Source of the DNA: Streptomyces albospinus | Lineage (GTDB): Bacteria; Actinomycetota; Actinomycetes; Streptomycetales; Streptomycetaceae | DNA: 60,166 nt | Assembly (NCBI RefSeq): GCF_014648695.1 | Contig: NZ_BMRP01000028.1 | Span: 25,037 to 85,202 of the forward strand | Direction: 5' to 3' | Position numbers and translations under genes: made by a program | The notes under the pieces: generated by a model | The model's database searches: none | What the model was told of the DNA's origin: nothing | Seen by the model: only the letters and a program-made list of their open reading frames with translations | Shown: positions 48,942 to 57,573 of the stretch, piece by piece | Layout: the number at the start of each line of letters is the position of its first letter | Numbering within the stretch: position 1 is the first letter of the stretch

Positions 48942-50270
48942 TCAGGCCGCGCTGCCCGCCTGCCACTGGGACCAGGAGAGGTTCCAGCCGTTGAGGCCGT
49001 TGTCGGGCTGGACGGTCTTGTCCTTGGAGTTCTTCACGATCACGACGTCGCCGACCAGCGAGTTGCTGTAGAACCACTTGGCCGGGGTGTCGCCACCGCC
49101 GCCCTTGTTGTCCTGGAGGCCGACGCAGCCGTGGCTGGTACCGGAGTGGCCGAAGACCGACGGGTCGCCCCAGTAGTTGCCGTGTATGAAGGTGCCCGAG
49201 GACGACAGCCGCATGGCGTGCGGCACGTCCTTGATGTCGTACTCGCCGCCGAAGCCGACCGTCGAGCCGTCCATCCGGGTCTGCTCGAACTTCTCCGAGA
49301 TCACCATCTGGCCGTTGTAGGTCGGGTGGTCGGCGCTGCCGCCGGAGATCGGGATGGTCTTGATGGTCTTGCCGTCCTGCTGGACGGTCATGGTCTGGGT
49401 GTTCATGTCGACCGTGGAGACCTGCGAGCGCCCGATGGTGAAGGACGCCGTCTTGGACTGGACGCCGGTGATGCCCTTGCCGCCCTTGACCCCGTCCAGG
49501 TCGATCTTCATGGTGATCTTGGAGCCGGCCTTCCAGTAGTCCTGCGGCCGGAAGTCCAGGCGCTGGGAGCCGAACCAGTGGCCGACGACCTGCTGCCCGC
49601 TGCTGGAGGTCACCGTGATGTGGGACTGGACGTCCTTCTTGTTGGTGATCACCTTGTCGAAGTTGAACGACACCGGCATGCCGACGCCGACGGTCTTGCC
49701 GTTGTCGGGCGTGAAGGAGCCGATGAAGCTGTTGGCCGACGAGACCGTGGAGAACGTGGCGTTCTCGGTCGCGGAACGGCCCTTGGCGTCCTTCGCGTTC
49801 GCCGTGATCTTGTACTTGGTGCCCCGCTCCAGGTGGGCGTCGGGCTTCCAGGAGGTGCCGTCCTGCGATATGGCGCCGGGCACGTCCTTGCCGGTGTCGA
49901 CCGCGGTGAGCTTGACGTTCGTCAACTTGCCGCCGGTGACCTTCACCCCGGTGTCGTTGATGCTGGCGTCGGTGGCGCCGTCCTTCGAGGAGACCTGGAT
50001 CTTGGCGTCGGAGGCGTCCTTGGCGGCTGCGGCGTCCGCGCCGGCCTGGCCGTTCTTGCCGTCGTGCCCGCCGGCCTCGGCGTTGCCGCCGCACGCCGAC
50101 AGGGACAGCGCGCCCGCGGCGAGCAGCGCGGTCAGCGCCAGGGTGCGGCGCGTCCGGCGGGCGCGGCGCGGTGCGGCGGCGTCCCGCGGTTCGGTGGGAT
50201 GGAGCGGCTGGTGCGGGGTGCGGGACTGGGCGGGCGCGGGGTTGTCCGGCGATGTCACGAGCTGCTCCAT
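48942..50270 (-). CDS. Lipoprotein L,D-transpeptidase (Ig-like + YkuD)
   Basis: A 442-residue peptidoglycan cross-linking enzyme outside the membrane. A long basic N-terminus leads to a hydrophobic segment and lipobox LSAC (residue ~73), so it is a lipoprotein. Two Ig-like domains follow, then the YkuD catalytic domain with HGNYWGD and the active-site SHGCVGL. This layout matches mycobacterial LdtMt2-type enzymes, which form 3-3 cross-links. ATG 50,270 is chosen; an upstream start at 50,306 is less likely. Confidence 0.93.
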   Translation of the reverse strand: MEQLVTSPDNPAPAQSRTPHQPLHPTEPRDAAAPRRARRTRRTLALTALLAAGALSLSACGGNAEAGGHDGKNGQAGADAAAAKDASDAKIQVSSKDGATDASINDTGVKVTGGKLTNVKLTAVDTGKDVPGAISQDGTSWKPDAHLERGTKYKITANAKDAKGRSATENATFSTVSSANSFIGSFTPDNGKTVGVGMPVSFNFDKVITNKKDVQSHITVTSSSGQQVVGHWFGSQRLDFRPQDYWKAGSKITMKIDLDGVKGGKGITGVQSKTASFTIGRSQVSTVDMNTQTMTVQQDGKTIKTIPISGGSADHPTYNGQMVISEKFEQTRMDGSTVGFGGEYDIKDVPHAMRLSSSGTFIHGNYWGDPSVFGHSGTSHGCVGLQDNKGGGGDTPAKWFYSNSLVGDVVIVKNSKDKTVQPDNGLNGWNLSWSQWQAGSAA

Positions 50271-50351
50271 ACAGGGGTGTTGTGATTCCGTGCTGGTAAA
50301 CAGCACCTACGGGTGGATTTGGTTGCGGGTGCAGCCATGTTGTGACGAAGG

Positions 50352-51572
50352 TCACATTCGCGGGGGGAGGGGTCGGTCGGTGGGCCCCGACAGCCAGGTT
50401 CGCAGTGGTGTGCCGTCTTCGTCCAGGCGGGGTGGGGCGGCGGGTTGGGTCACGGGGGTGCGCGACAGGCGCAGCGGGCTGCTGACTTGAGGGATCCGCC
50501 CCTCGCCGACCGGGGTGACCGGGTCGAGCCCGAGCCGGGCCGCCAACTCCAGCGCCTCCGAGAGGGTGTGGACCGGTCCGCACGGCACCGACACCGCGGT
50601 CAGCCGCTCCGTCCAGCCCCGCGGTGTGTCGGCGGCCAGCCGGTCCTCCAGCGCCTTGATCAGGTCCGTGCGGTGGCGCACCCGGTCCCGGTTGCGCCGG
50701 AAGCGGGCGTCGTCGGCCAGCCCGGGCGCGCCCAGCGCGTCCGCCAGCGCACGGAACTGACGGTCGTTCCCCACCGCCACGGCCAGCAGCCCGCCCCGGC
50801 AGGCCAGCGTCTCGTACGGGGCGATGCTCGGGTGGCGGTTGCCCATCGGGCCCGGGTCGCGGCCGGTGGCCAGATGGCCGGAGGCCTGGTTGACCAGCGA
50901 GCCCAGCAGCGACGAGAGCAGATTGACCTCCACCAACTGGCCCGCGCCGGTGCGGTCGCGGTGCCGCAGCGCGGCCAGGATGCCGGTGGCGGCGTCCTTG
51001 GCGGTCAGCACGTCCACCAGTGCCACGCCCGCCTTCAGGGGGCTGCCGCCGGGCTCGCCGGTGATGCTCATCAGCCCTCCGACGGCCTGCACGACGAAGT
51101 CGTAGCCGGGCAGCGCGGCGCCCGCGCCCGACCCGAAGCCGGTGATGGTGCAGTGCACCAGGCCCGGATGGGCGGCCAGCGTGGCGGCGGGGTCCAGCCC
51201 GTACTCGGCGAGCGCGCCGGGGCGGAAGTTCTCGATCAGCACGTCGGCCCGGCGCGCCAGTTCGCGGGCGAGGGCGGCGTCGTCCGGGTCGGCCAGGTCC
51301 AGGGCGAGACCGCGCTTGGACCGGTTCGCGGCGTCGAAGTACGCGGCGGTGCCGTCGGGCGCGAACGGCGGTCCCCACGCGCGGGTGTCGTCACCGGTGC
51401 CCGGCCGCTCGACCTTGATGACCTCGGCACCCAGGTCCGCGAGCGTGGCCGCGGCCAGCGGGCCGGCCAGTACGCGGCTGAAGTCGGCCACCAGGACGCC
51501 GTCCAGGGCACGGGGGCCGGGCTGCGGGGGTTGCTGTGCGCCGGGGCGGGGCTGCGGCGTCGGCTGCGGCAC
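50352..51572 (-). CDS. CaiB/BaiF-type (class III) CoA transferase
   Basis: A 406-residue enzyme that moves CoA between carboxylic acids. The N-terminal Rossmann part shows VLVADFSRVLAGPLAAATLA, then LGAEVIKVERPGTGDDTRAW. The catalytic Asp region (RRADVLIENFRPG) and a C-terminal VPCGPVHTLSEAL segment are typical. GTG 51,572 has GAGGAG 7 nt upstream; a longer start at 51,587 would contain that site. It is a stand-alone gene, so the acid substrate is open. Confidence 0.9.
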   Translation of the reverse strand: MPQPTPQPRPGAQQPPQPGPRALDGVLVADFSRVLAGPLAAATLADLGAEVIKVERPGTGDDTRAWGPPFAPDGTAAYFDAANRSKRGLALDLADPDDAALARELARRADVLIENFRPGALAEYGLDPAATLAAHPGLVHCTITGFGSGAGAALPGYDFVVQAVGGLMSITGEPGGSPLKAGVALVDVLTAKDAATGILAALRHRDRTGAGQLVEVNLLSSLLGSLVNQASGHLATGRDPGPMGNRHPSIAPYETLACRGGLLAVAVGNDRQFRALADALGAPGLADDARFRRNRDRVRHRTDLIKALEDRLAADTPRGWTERLTAVSVPCGPVHTLSEALELAARLGLDPVTPVGEGRIPQVSSPLRLSRTPVTQPAAPPRLDEDGTPLRTWLSGPTDRPLPPRM

Positions 51573-51886
51573 GGGCGTACTCCTCACGTCGCGGACGAAG
51601 TGCCGCCATCGTCGGCGGTGCCCGTCGGCCGGGGGAAGGCTCCGCGGTGTCCAACGGGCCGGGCGGGAGTGCGCCCGTGCGGCCGATGGTGTGCGGGTGC
51701 GCGGGGCGGGAGCCGCGGGGAGTGTGGGGACGCGGGGTATGGGGCAGACACTTGGTGTCGGGAATGAGAGGAAATGTCATAGGAGATGTGTCACTTAGGG
51801 ACGTAAGTCCCTAGATCCCCTGTCGGAAGCCCTGAGGATTGGTGTCTACTGGCCTTGCCAGCGCCCACCCGTTCGGGAGGAACAGC

Positions 51887-52159
51887 ATGCCCCCCTCCGT
51901 TTCGATTCTCCAGCAGATCGGCCTCGGCGTGCTCCTGGTCGTCGTGGTCCTGTGGACCGTCGGACTGGTCAGACTGACCCGGCGGGACGAGCACGAGGAC
52001 GCGGCCGGGCGGCCGGCGCCCCGGCGCTCGCGGGATCTGCTCGGTTCGGTGCCCCGGCAGACCGGGCCCGGCGGGCCGGCCTCGGAGAACGTCGAGCTGA
52101 GCGCCGCCGAGCGGGAGGCGTTCGAGGGGCTCGTACGGCAGCTCACCAGCCGCAGTTGA
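51887..52159 (+). CDS. Small single-helix membrane protein
   Basis: A 90-residue protein with one N-terminal membrane helix (IGLGVLLVVVVLWTVGLVRL), a basic Arg-rich cytoplasmic stretch and an acidic C-terminal end (SAAEREAFEGLVRQLTSRS). GGGAGGAAC precedes ATG 51,887. No family is recognised. It is convergent with the Yip1-like gene. Function unknown. Confidence 0.7.
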   Translation: MPPSVSILQQIGLGVLLVVVVLWTVGLVRLTRRDEHEDAAGRPAPRRSRDLLGSVPRQTGPGGPASENVELSAAEREAFEGLVRQLTSRS

Positions 52160-52194
52160 GGCCCGCCCGGCGCGCCGGGCGGCCCGGCCGCCGC

Positions 52195-52857
52195 TCAGCG
52201 CACCGGGCCCAGCTTCAGCAGCGCCAGTGACGCCAGCATCTGGACCGACACCGCTGCCGCCGACTTGTGCGTCGGCAGGTGGTGCTGACCACGTATCAGC
52301 AGCGCCGCGAGGAAGTAGCCGAACCCCCACGTCGTCCAGGTCGCGGCCTGCACGAAGGTGGAACTCGCCGGCAGCCAGGACGCGATGCCCAGCCGCGGCA
52401 GGTCCGTCACCCAGAAGAGCACGATGAACAGGCTGGCGGTGGGCGCGAAGCGGCCGTTGCCGCCCAGCGTCCGCGCTATGGCGTGCGTGACCGCCCCCAG
52501 GGCGAGGCTGGCCGTCAGTACGCCCGCCTCGGCCATGCCGGCCAGTTGGAGCGCCGCCGCGCGGTCGGCCGCCCACTGCGCCCGAAACGCGTCCACGGAC
52601 ACGATCCCGATACCGCCGCTGATCAGGCACAGCAGCGCCGCCGCGCTCCACGCACTGCGGTCCCGGGCCTCGTCGAAGACGTCCACCGGCCGGTACCAGA
52701 GCCCGAATATCAGCCGGTGCCACCACAGTCGGCGGCGCCGTGCGGGCTCGCGCCGGGCGGGCGCCGGCTCGCGCGGGGGCGGCTGGACCAGCGTGGGCGG
52801 CGGGGGTTTGGGGCCCGGCTGTGACGGAGGATGGGAGGGGGGCGGCGATGCGGACAT
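52195..52857 (-). CDS. Yip1-like multispanning membrane protein
   Basis: Encodes 220 residues. A Pro-rich cytoplasmic N-terminus (residues 1-45) precedes WWHRLIFGLWYRPVDVFDEA and five hydrophobic helices, the layout of YIP1-domain proteins. No enzymatic motif is seen. ATG 52,857. It is divergent from the VIT-family gene, 84 bp apart. Confidence 0.7.
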   Translation of the reverse strand: MSASPPPSHPPSQPGPKPPPPTLVQPPPREPAPARREPARRRRLWWHRLIFGLWYRPVDVFDEARDRSAWSAAALLCLISGGIGIVSVDAFRAQWAADRAAALQLAGMAEAGVLTASLALGAVTHAIARTLGGNGRFAPTASLFIVLFWVTDLPRLGIASWLPASSTFVQAATWTTWGFGYFLAALLIRGQHHLPTHKSAAAVSVQMLASLALLKLGPVR

Positions 52858-52941
52858 ACGGCCGTTTCTACCACCGGCCAATTCGGGACGATGCGGGGGC
52901 GTCGGGCGGGAGGCGGTGGCGGCGGATGAGACGCTCGGCGG

Positions 52942-53658
52942 GTGAGTCTTCAGACACCGGATCACGACGAGGCGCACGGCGGCGGGCTCGGCAGCCGGCT
53001 CAACTGGCTGCGGGCGGCGGTGCTCGGCGCCAACGACGGGGTGGTCTCGACGGCCGGGCTGGTCGTCGGCGTCGCCGGGGCCACCGATGCGCGGGGCACG
53101 CTGCTGACGGCGGGGCTCGCGGGGCTGCTCGCCGGGTCCATGTCGATGGCGGCCGGCGAATATGTGTCGGTCTCCACGCAGCGCGACTCGGAGAAGGCCG
53201 CGCTGGCGCTGGAGAAGCGCGAGCTGGCGACGGAGCCGCAGGCCGAACTGGTCGAACTGACCGAGCTGCTGGAGGGGAAGGGGCTCGGCCGGGAGCTGGC
53301 CCGGGAGGTGGCCGAACAGCTCACCGCGCATGACGCGCTGCGGGCGCACGCGGAGGTGGAGCTGGGCATCGACCCCGATCAGCTCACCAACCCCTGGCAC
53401 GCGGCGGGGGCGAGCTTCCTCGCCTTCACGGTGGGGGCGTTGCTGCCGTTGCTGGCGATCGTGCTGCCGAGTGCCGGCCAGCGGCTGTGGATCACGGTGG
53501 TGGCGGTGCTCGCGGCGCTGGCGCTGTGCGGGTGGAGCAGCGCCCGGCTGGGGGCGGCACCCGTGGGGCGGGCGATCGGGCGCAATATGACGGGCGGGGC
53601 GCTGGCGATGGGCGTGACGTATGCGGCGGGGGCGCTGCTGGGGGCGGCCGGGGTGTGA
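52942..53658 (+). CDS. VIT1/CCC1-family transporter
   Basis: A 238-residue membrane protein of the VIT1/CCC1 family, which moves Fe(II) or Mn(II). The signature LRAAVLGANDGVVSTAGLVV, then GSMSMAAGEYVSVSTQRDSE, carries the metal-path residues and the conserved Glu/Asp. A helical cytoplasmic insert (~75-130) and three C-terminal helices follow. GTG 52,942. Ends before a hairpin at 53,662-53,700. Confidence 0.92.
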   Translation: MSLQTPDHDEAHGGGLGSRLNWLRAAVLGANDGVVSTAGLVVGVAGATDARGTLLTAGLAGLLAGSMSMAAGEYVSVSTQRDSEKAALALEKRELATEPQAELVELTELLEGKGLGRELAREVAEQLTAHDALRAHAEVELGIDPDQLTNPWHAAGASFLAFTVGALLPLLAIVLPSAGQRLWITVVAVLAALALCGWSSARLGAAPVGRAIGRNMTGGALAMGVTYAAGALLGAAGV

Positions 53659-53661
53659 CGG

Positions 53662-53700
53662 CGGGACCCGGCCGGGGCCGCCGCCGGCGTACGGGTCCCG
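53662..53700. terminator. Hairpin between convergent genes
   Basis: CGGGACCCG (53,662-53,670) pairs with CGGGTCCCG (53,692-53,700). It serves the VIT-family gene (plus) and the P1 peptidase gene (minus). Confidence 0.6.
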
Positions 53701-53709
53701 GCCGCCGGG

Positions 53710-54843
53710 TCAGGTCCCGTAGAGGTCCCGGTACGACGGGAAGACGCCGCCGGGGCCGTCCACCGAGTCCGCGGCCAGCACGGCGTTGACGACGGCCCGG
53801 GTGAGCACGTCGGCGCCGGCGGCGAGGATCCCGTCCAGCGCCATGGCTTCCAGGTGGGGGCCGAACACGGGGTCGGCCGGGCCTTCTTCCGGGACGAGCG
53901 GGCGGGCGGCGGTGGAGAGCGCGAAGACCGTGTCGCCGTCGGCGAGGAGGTGCACGGGGCGTATGGCGCGGGCCAGGCCGTCGTGGGCGCTGCCGGCGAG
54001 CTTCTGTGCCTGGGCCCGGGTGAGGGCGGCGTCGGTGGCGACCACGGCGAGGGTGGTGTTGAGGGGCGGCCGGACCGAGCCGGCGGAACGGGCCACGGAG
54101 GCTGCCGTGGCGTCCGCCAGGCGGCGTTGGGCGGCGGCGTGGACGTCGGGGGCGGGGAGGGCGCCCGGAGCCTCGTACAGGCGGCCGTAGAGGGCTCCGG
54201 TACGGGGGTCGGCCACGGAGCCCGCGGCGTTGACGGCGGCCAGCGCGGCGACGGTGGCGCCGGAGGGCAGGACCGCGCTCGCGGTGCCGACGGCGCCCTT
54301 GAGGCCGCCCGCGACGGCGCCCGTGCCGGCACCGGTGTTGCCCTGGGGGACGGGGGATCCGGGGGCCGTACGGGCGGCGGCCTCGGCTGCCGCGCGGCCC
54401 AGGGCGGCGTCGGGGCGGGCCCGCCACGCGCCGCCGCGGCCCAGGTCGAAGAGGGCGGCGGCGGGGACGACGGGGACGACCTGGGCGGGGTCGGGGCCGA
54501 CGCGGAAGCCGCGGCCCCGGTCCTCCAGCCAGCCGGCGACACCCGACGCGGCGTCAAGACCGAAGGCGGAGCCGCCGGTCAGGACGACGGCCTCGACGCG
54601 CTGGACGAGGTTGCGGGGGTCGAGGGCGTCGGTCTCCCGGGTGCCCGGACCGCCGCCGCGGACGTCGACGGCCGCGACGACGCCGCCTTCCGGGGCGAGG
54701 ACGACGGTGGTGCCGGTGAGCCAGCCGTCGCCGGTCCGCTGGGCGTGGCCGACCCGCAGGCCGTGGACGTCGGTCAGTGCGTCGTGCGGTCCCCGGGGGT
54801 GCGGTACGCCCTCGCCCCCCTGGTGCTGCCGGGCGTCAGTCAT
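53710..54843 (-). CDS. P1/S58-family peptidase (DmpA-like)
   Basis: A 377-residue N-terminal-nucleophile hydrolase that self-cleaves into two chains. Visible landmarks are LTDVHGLRVGHAQR, VRGGGPGTRETDAL, VLTGGSAFGLDAA, GNTGAGTGAVAGG, then the cleavage/nucleophile region NTTLAVVATDAAL. Family members are aminopeptidases or beta-peptidases. ATG 54,843; the next minus-strand gene upstream, an L,D-transpeptidase-fold gene, ends 27 bp before it, so they may be cotranscribed. Confidence 0.88.
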   Translation of the reverse strand: MTDARQHQGGEGVPHPRGPHDALTDVHGLRVGHAQRTGDGWLTGTTVVLAPEGGVVAAVDVRGGGPGTRETDALDPRNLVQRVEAVVLTGGSAFGLDAASGVAGWLEDRGRGFRVGPDPAQVVPVVPAAALFDLGRGGAWRARPDAALGRAAAEAAARTAPGSPVPQGNTGAGTGAVAGGLKGAVGTASAVLPSGATVAALAAVNAAGSVADPRTGALYGRLYEAPGALPAPDVHAAAQRRLADATAASVARSAGSVRPPLNTTLAVVATDAALTRAQAQKLAGSAHDGLARAIRPVHLLADGDTVFALSTAARPLVPEEGPADPVFGPHLEAMALDGILAAGADVLTRAVVNAVLAADSVDGPGGVFPSYRDLYGT

Positions 54844-54870
54844 GGGGAATGCGTACCACGCGCCGCGCGG

Positions 54871-55686
54871 TCAGTGGCCGGCCGGGCCCATCACGACGAC
54901 CGGGTGCAGTGCCGGGTCGAGGGTGCGCAGCAGTTGGCGCATCACCTCGGGCTTGAGGCTGACGCAGCCCTGGGTGGGGCCGTCGTGGTCGACGTGCAGC
55001 CAGACGCCGCCGCCCCGCGCGTCGCCCAGGGGCCGCCGTCCGTCCAGCGGGGAAGAGCCCGGGACGCGGTTGTAGTTGATGGCGATGACGTAGTCGAAGG
55101 CCCCGGCCAGCGGCTCGCCCTCGACGCCGGTGCCGTGGGCGACGAAGCTGTCGTTGTGGTCGTAGGGGAGCTTGGTGCCCGCGGGGGCGGGCAGCCGGCC
55201 GCCGGCGTCGGTGAGGGTGTAGACGCCCTGGGGGGAGCGCAGGTCGCCGTAGCGGTGGTCGTCGGTCCAGCCGTGCGCGGCGTTGTGCGCGGTCCAGATG
55301 GGGCTCGGTGACCAGATGTCCGCGCCCTCTTCGCGGGTGTAGAGGACGACCCGGGAGTCGTACGAGTCGGGGCTCTTGCCGGTGACGACCAGGACCTGGC
55401 GGGTGTTGGCCGGTATGCGCTGCCGGGTGGCGTCGCTCAGTTCCGGGATGGCGCGCAGGGCGGTGGTGGCGTCGCGGGCCGTGTGCTGGGTGGCGGGGGT
55501 GACCGGGCCGGCCGCCGTCCGCGACGAGCCGCTCTTGGCGTCCGGCCGGCTGTTGTGGTCGTCGCCCGAGGCCGGCCAGGCCCACAGGGCGGTGCCGACG
55601 AGCGTGGTGAGGGCGAGGCCGCTCACGGCCTTGCTGCGCCGGGACAGTCTCTTGCGCGCGCGGGACTGAGCGTGGCGGGCGGCCAT
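54871..55686 (-). CDS. L,D-transpeptidase-fold (YkuD) secreted protein
   Basis: Encodes 271 residues. A basic N-terminus and one hydrophobic segment (LALTTLVGTALWAW) form a signal or anchor. The YkuD domain has FVAHGTGVEG and the active-site HDGPTQGCVSL with the catalytic Cys. The order (VLVVTGKSPDSYDSRVVLYT early) fits the smaller YkuD proteins of actinobacteria that remodel or amidate peptidoglycan. ATG 55,686. Confidence 0.88.
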   Translation of the reverse strand: MAARHAQSRARKRLSRRSKAVSGLALTTLVGTALWAWPASGDDHNSRPDAKSGSSRTAAGPVTPATQHTARDATTALRAIPELSDATRQRIPANTRQVLVVTGKSPDSYDSRVVLYTREEGADIWSPSPIWTAHNAAHGWTDDHRYGDLRSPQGVYTLTDAGGRLPAPAGTKLPYDHNDSFVAHGTGVEGEPLAGAFDYVIAINYNRVPGSSPLDGRRPLGDARGGGVWLHVDHDGPTQGCVSLKPEVMRQLLRTLDPALHPVVVMGPAGH

Positions 55687-55689
55687 CTA

Positions 55690-56115
55690 CTGGCGTCTCC
55701 TCAGGTACGGGCGGGTGAACGGCCCGTGGGCCGTTCACGGCGGCGGGTCCACGGGCAGCCCAGGTATAAAAAGGGCAATCTGCACCCTACCGCGTTCCCG
55801 GGGTGCCGCTTCCGCGGGCCGAGGTGAACCGTAGAGGGTGCGAGGATGCCGCCTCGCGGGGGAGGGGCCTTTGGTGGGGGAATGGGGTGGTTGGGGAGTG
55901 GCGTTGGGCACAGGCGTCCGCGGGAACGGTGCCGCGGCGCTCGCCGAAGATGGCCGGAATGTGTGCCAAGTGGGGCTATTGCGCGACGAGTTGAGGATCG
56001 GCCGGAACGACAGTGTCGCGTTCGTCACGTGCCGCGCCGGCGTCCCGCGGGGACGGGTGCCGCGTACGGCCGTTCGGCACGCTAAAGGGGGACGGTGCGA
56101 CGGACCGGCGCCCCC
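55690..56115. other. Intergenic stretch
   Basis: About 425 bp with no supported gene on either strand. It must contain the promoter of the minus-strand YkuD/P1 pair. Confidence 0.5.
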
Positions 56116-57300
56116 TCACGCCCGCGGCCGGGGGTCGGCCGACCGGGGTGGCTGCTCCTCCGCCAGGGCGGTGCCCTGGCGGGCCGTCAGAGTGACGCCC
56201 ACCGCGACCGTGGCCGCCGCCACCAGACCCGCCGCCGGCACGGCGCCGTGCCCGGCGAACGTGCACGCCAGGACCAGTACGGCGGACACCGGCAGCACCA
56301 GCTGCTGGGCCGGCCCGCGCTTCTGGTGCCGGGAGTGGATCAGCCACACCGTGGCGATGTACAGCGCGCCCGGCACCGTGACGCAGGCGGCTGCCGCGAA
56401 CGCCGACAGCTGCGCCGTGCCGACCGACTCCTCCACCGCGACCTCGATGCCCGCGCCGACCGCCGCGGCCGAGCCGAGCACCAGGTAGTGGCCGTAGCCC
56501 CAGAGGAACGCCTGGCGGTTGGAGTGCAGGTGGAGGTGGATGGGGACCGCGAAATAGATCCAGTACGCGGCGAAGACCAGCAGCAGGCCGCCGGCCGCGA
56601 CCGGCAGCAGCACGCCCGGCGCCTTGTGCTCGTCCAGCGCCGACTGCACCGCCACGGTCGCCGCGGAGACCGTCTCGCCCAGCACGATGATGGTGAACAG
56701 GCCGTAGCGCTCGGCGATGTGGTGCGGATGCCAGCTCGTCCGCCGCTCCCGTTCGGCGAGCGCCGGCACCGACAGCTCCAGCAGGCCCATCACCACGAAC
56801 ACCCAGGGGATGTCGCCGGCGGGCAGGAACAGCAGCGCCAGCCAGCCGATCTGGCAGACCGTCACGCCGGCCGCGTAGCGCAGTGCGGCACGCCGTTCGG
56901 CTCCCCGGGAGCCGTGCGCGGCACGCAGCCACTGGGTGACCATGGCCAGCCGCATCACCAGGTAGCCGAACCAGACGACGCGGAAGTCGCCGGCCGTGAA
57001 GGCGCGCGGGATGCCCGCGGCGAGGACCAGCACGCCGGCGATCTGGACCAGGGCCACCACCCGGTACGGCACGTCGTCGGTGTCGTATGCCGACGAGAAC
57101 CAGCTGAAGTTGACCCACGCCCACCAGACGGTGAAGAACAGCATCAGATAGCCGGCGATGCCGTGGCCGGGGTGCCCCTGGGCGAGGTCGTGCACCAACT
57201 GGCGGCCGGCCTGGGCGATCGCCACGACGAAGCAGAGGTCGAAGAACAGCTCCAGCGGGGTGGCGGCGCGGTGCGCCTCGTCCCGGCTGCGTGCACGCAT
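56116..57300 (-). CDS. ltrA: Low temperature requirement protein A (LtrA) family
   Basis: A 394-residue membrane protein of about eleven helices. TPLELFFDLCFVVAIAQAGR near the N-terminus and AERYGLFTIIVLGETVSAAT near residue 215 are the family signatures. The role is unclear; in Listeria it is linked to growth in the cold. ATG 57,300; an in-frame GTG at 57,312 is possible. Upstream in-frame extension would translate a 12-bp tandem repeat and is unlikely. Confidence 0.9.
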   Translation of the reverse strand: MRARSRDEAHRAATPLELFFDLCFVVAIAQAGRQLVHDLAQGHPGHGIAGYLMLFFTVWWAWVNFSWFSSAYDTDDVPYRVVALVQIAGVLVLAAGIPRAFTAGDFRVVWFGYLVMRLAMVTQWLRAAHGSRGAERRAALRYAAGVTVCQIGWLALLFLPAGDIPWVFVVMGLLELSVPALAERERRTSWHPHHIAERYGLFTIIVLGETVSAATVAVQSALDEHKAPGVLLPVAAGGLLLVFAAYWIYFAVPIHLHLHSNRQAFLWGYGHYLVLGSAAAVGAGIEVAVEESVGTAQLSAFAAAACVTVPGALYIATVWLIHSRHQKRGPAQQLVLPVSAVLVLACTFAGHGAVPAAGLVAAATVAVGVTLTARQGTALAEEQPPRSADPRPRA

Positions 57301-57401
57301 CAAAACCGTCACGTCAGGTCGGTACCTCTCGTCGGCGGCTCCGGTGGGTGGGATCAGTAGAGCGCGGGCCGGCGGGAGCGGCGGAGATACGGGGGCGCGG
57401 C

Positions 57402-57497
57402 GTGTCGCGCGGGGTGTCGCGCGGGGTGTCGCGCGGGGTGTCGCGCGGGGTGTCGCGCGGGGTGTCGCGCGGGGTGTCGCGCGGGGTGTCGCGCGGG
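57402..57497. repeat. 12-bp tandem repeat, eight perfect units
   Basis: GTGTCGCGCGGG is repeated eight times without change between ltrA and the methyltransferase gene. The period is a multiple of three, so it stays open in several frames and yields Thr-Pro-Arg or Ser-Arg-Gly repeats that are not real proteins. Confidence 0.95.
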
Positions 57498-57573
57498 GTG
57501 CGGCGGGGCACCCCCGCCGCACCCCGCGTCGCCCGGCGACCGCCGTCGCGCCACTCCGCGACGGCCGAGGCGG

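Noticed and set aside
57402..57497. CRISPR-like array
   Set aside because: The repeats are contiguous 12-mers with no spacers, and no cas gene is present.
57313..57522. N-terminal Thr-Pro-Arg repeat extension of LtrA
   Set aside because: It is a translation of the 12-bp tandem repeat upstream of the family's normal start.
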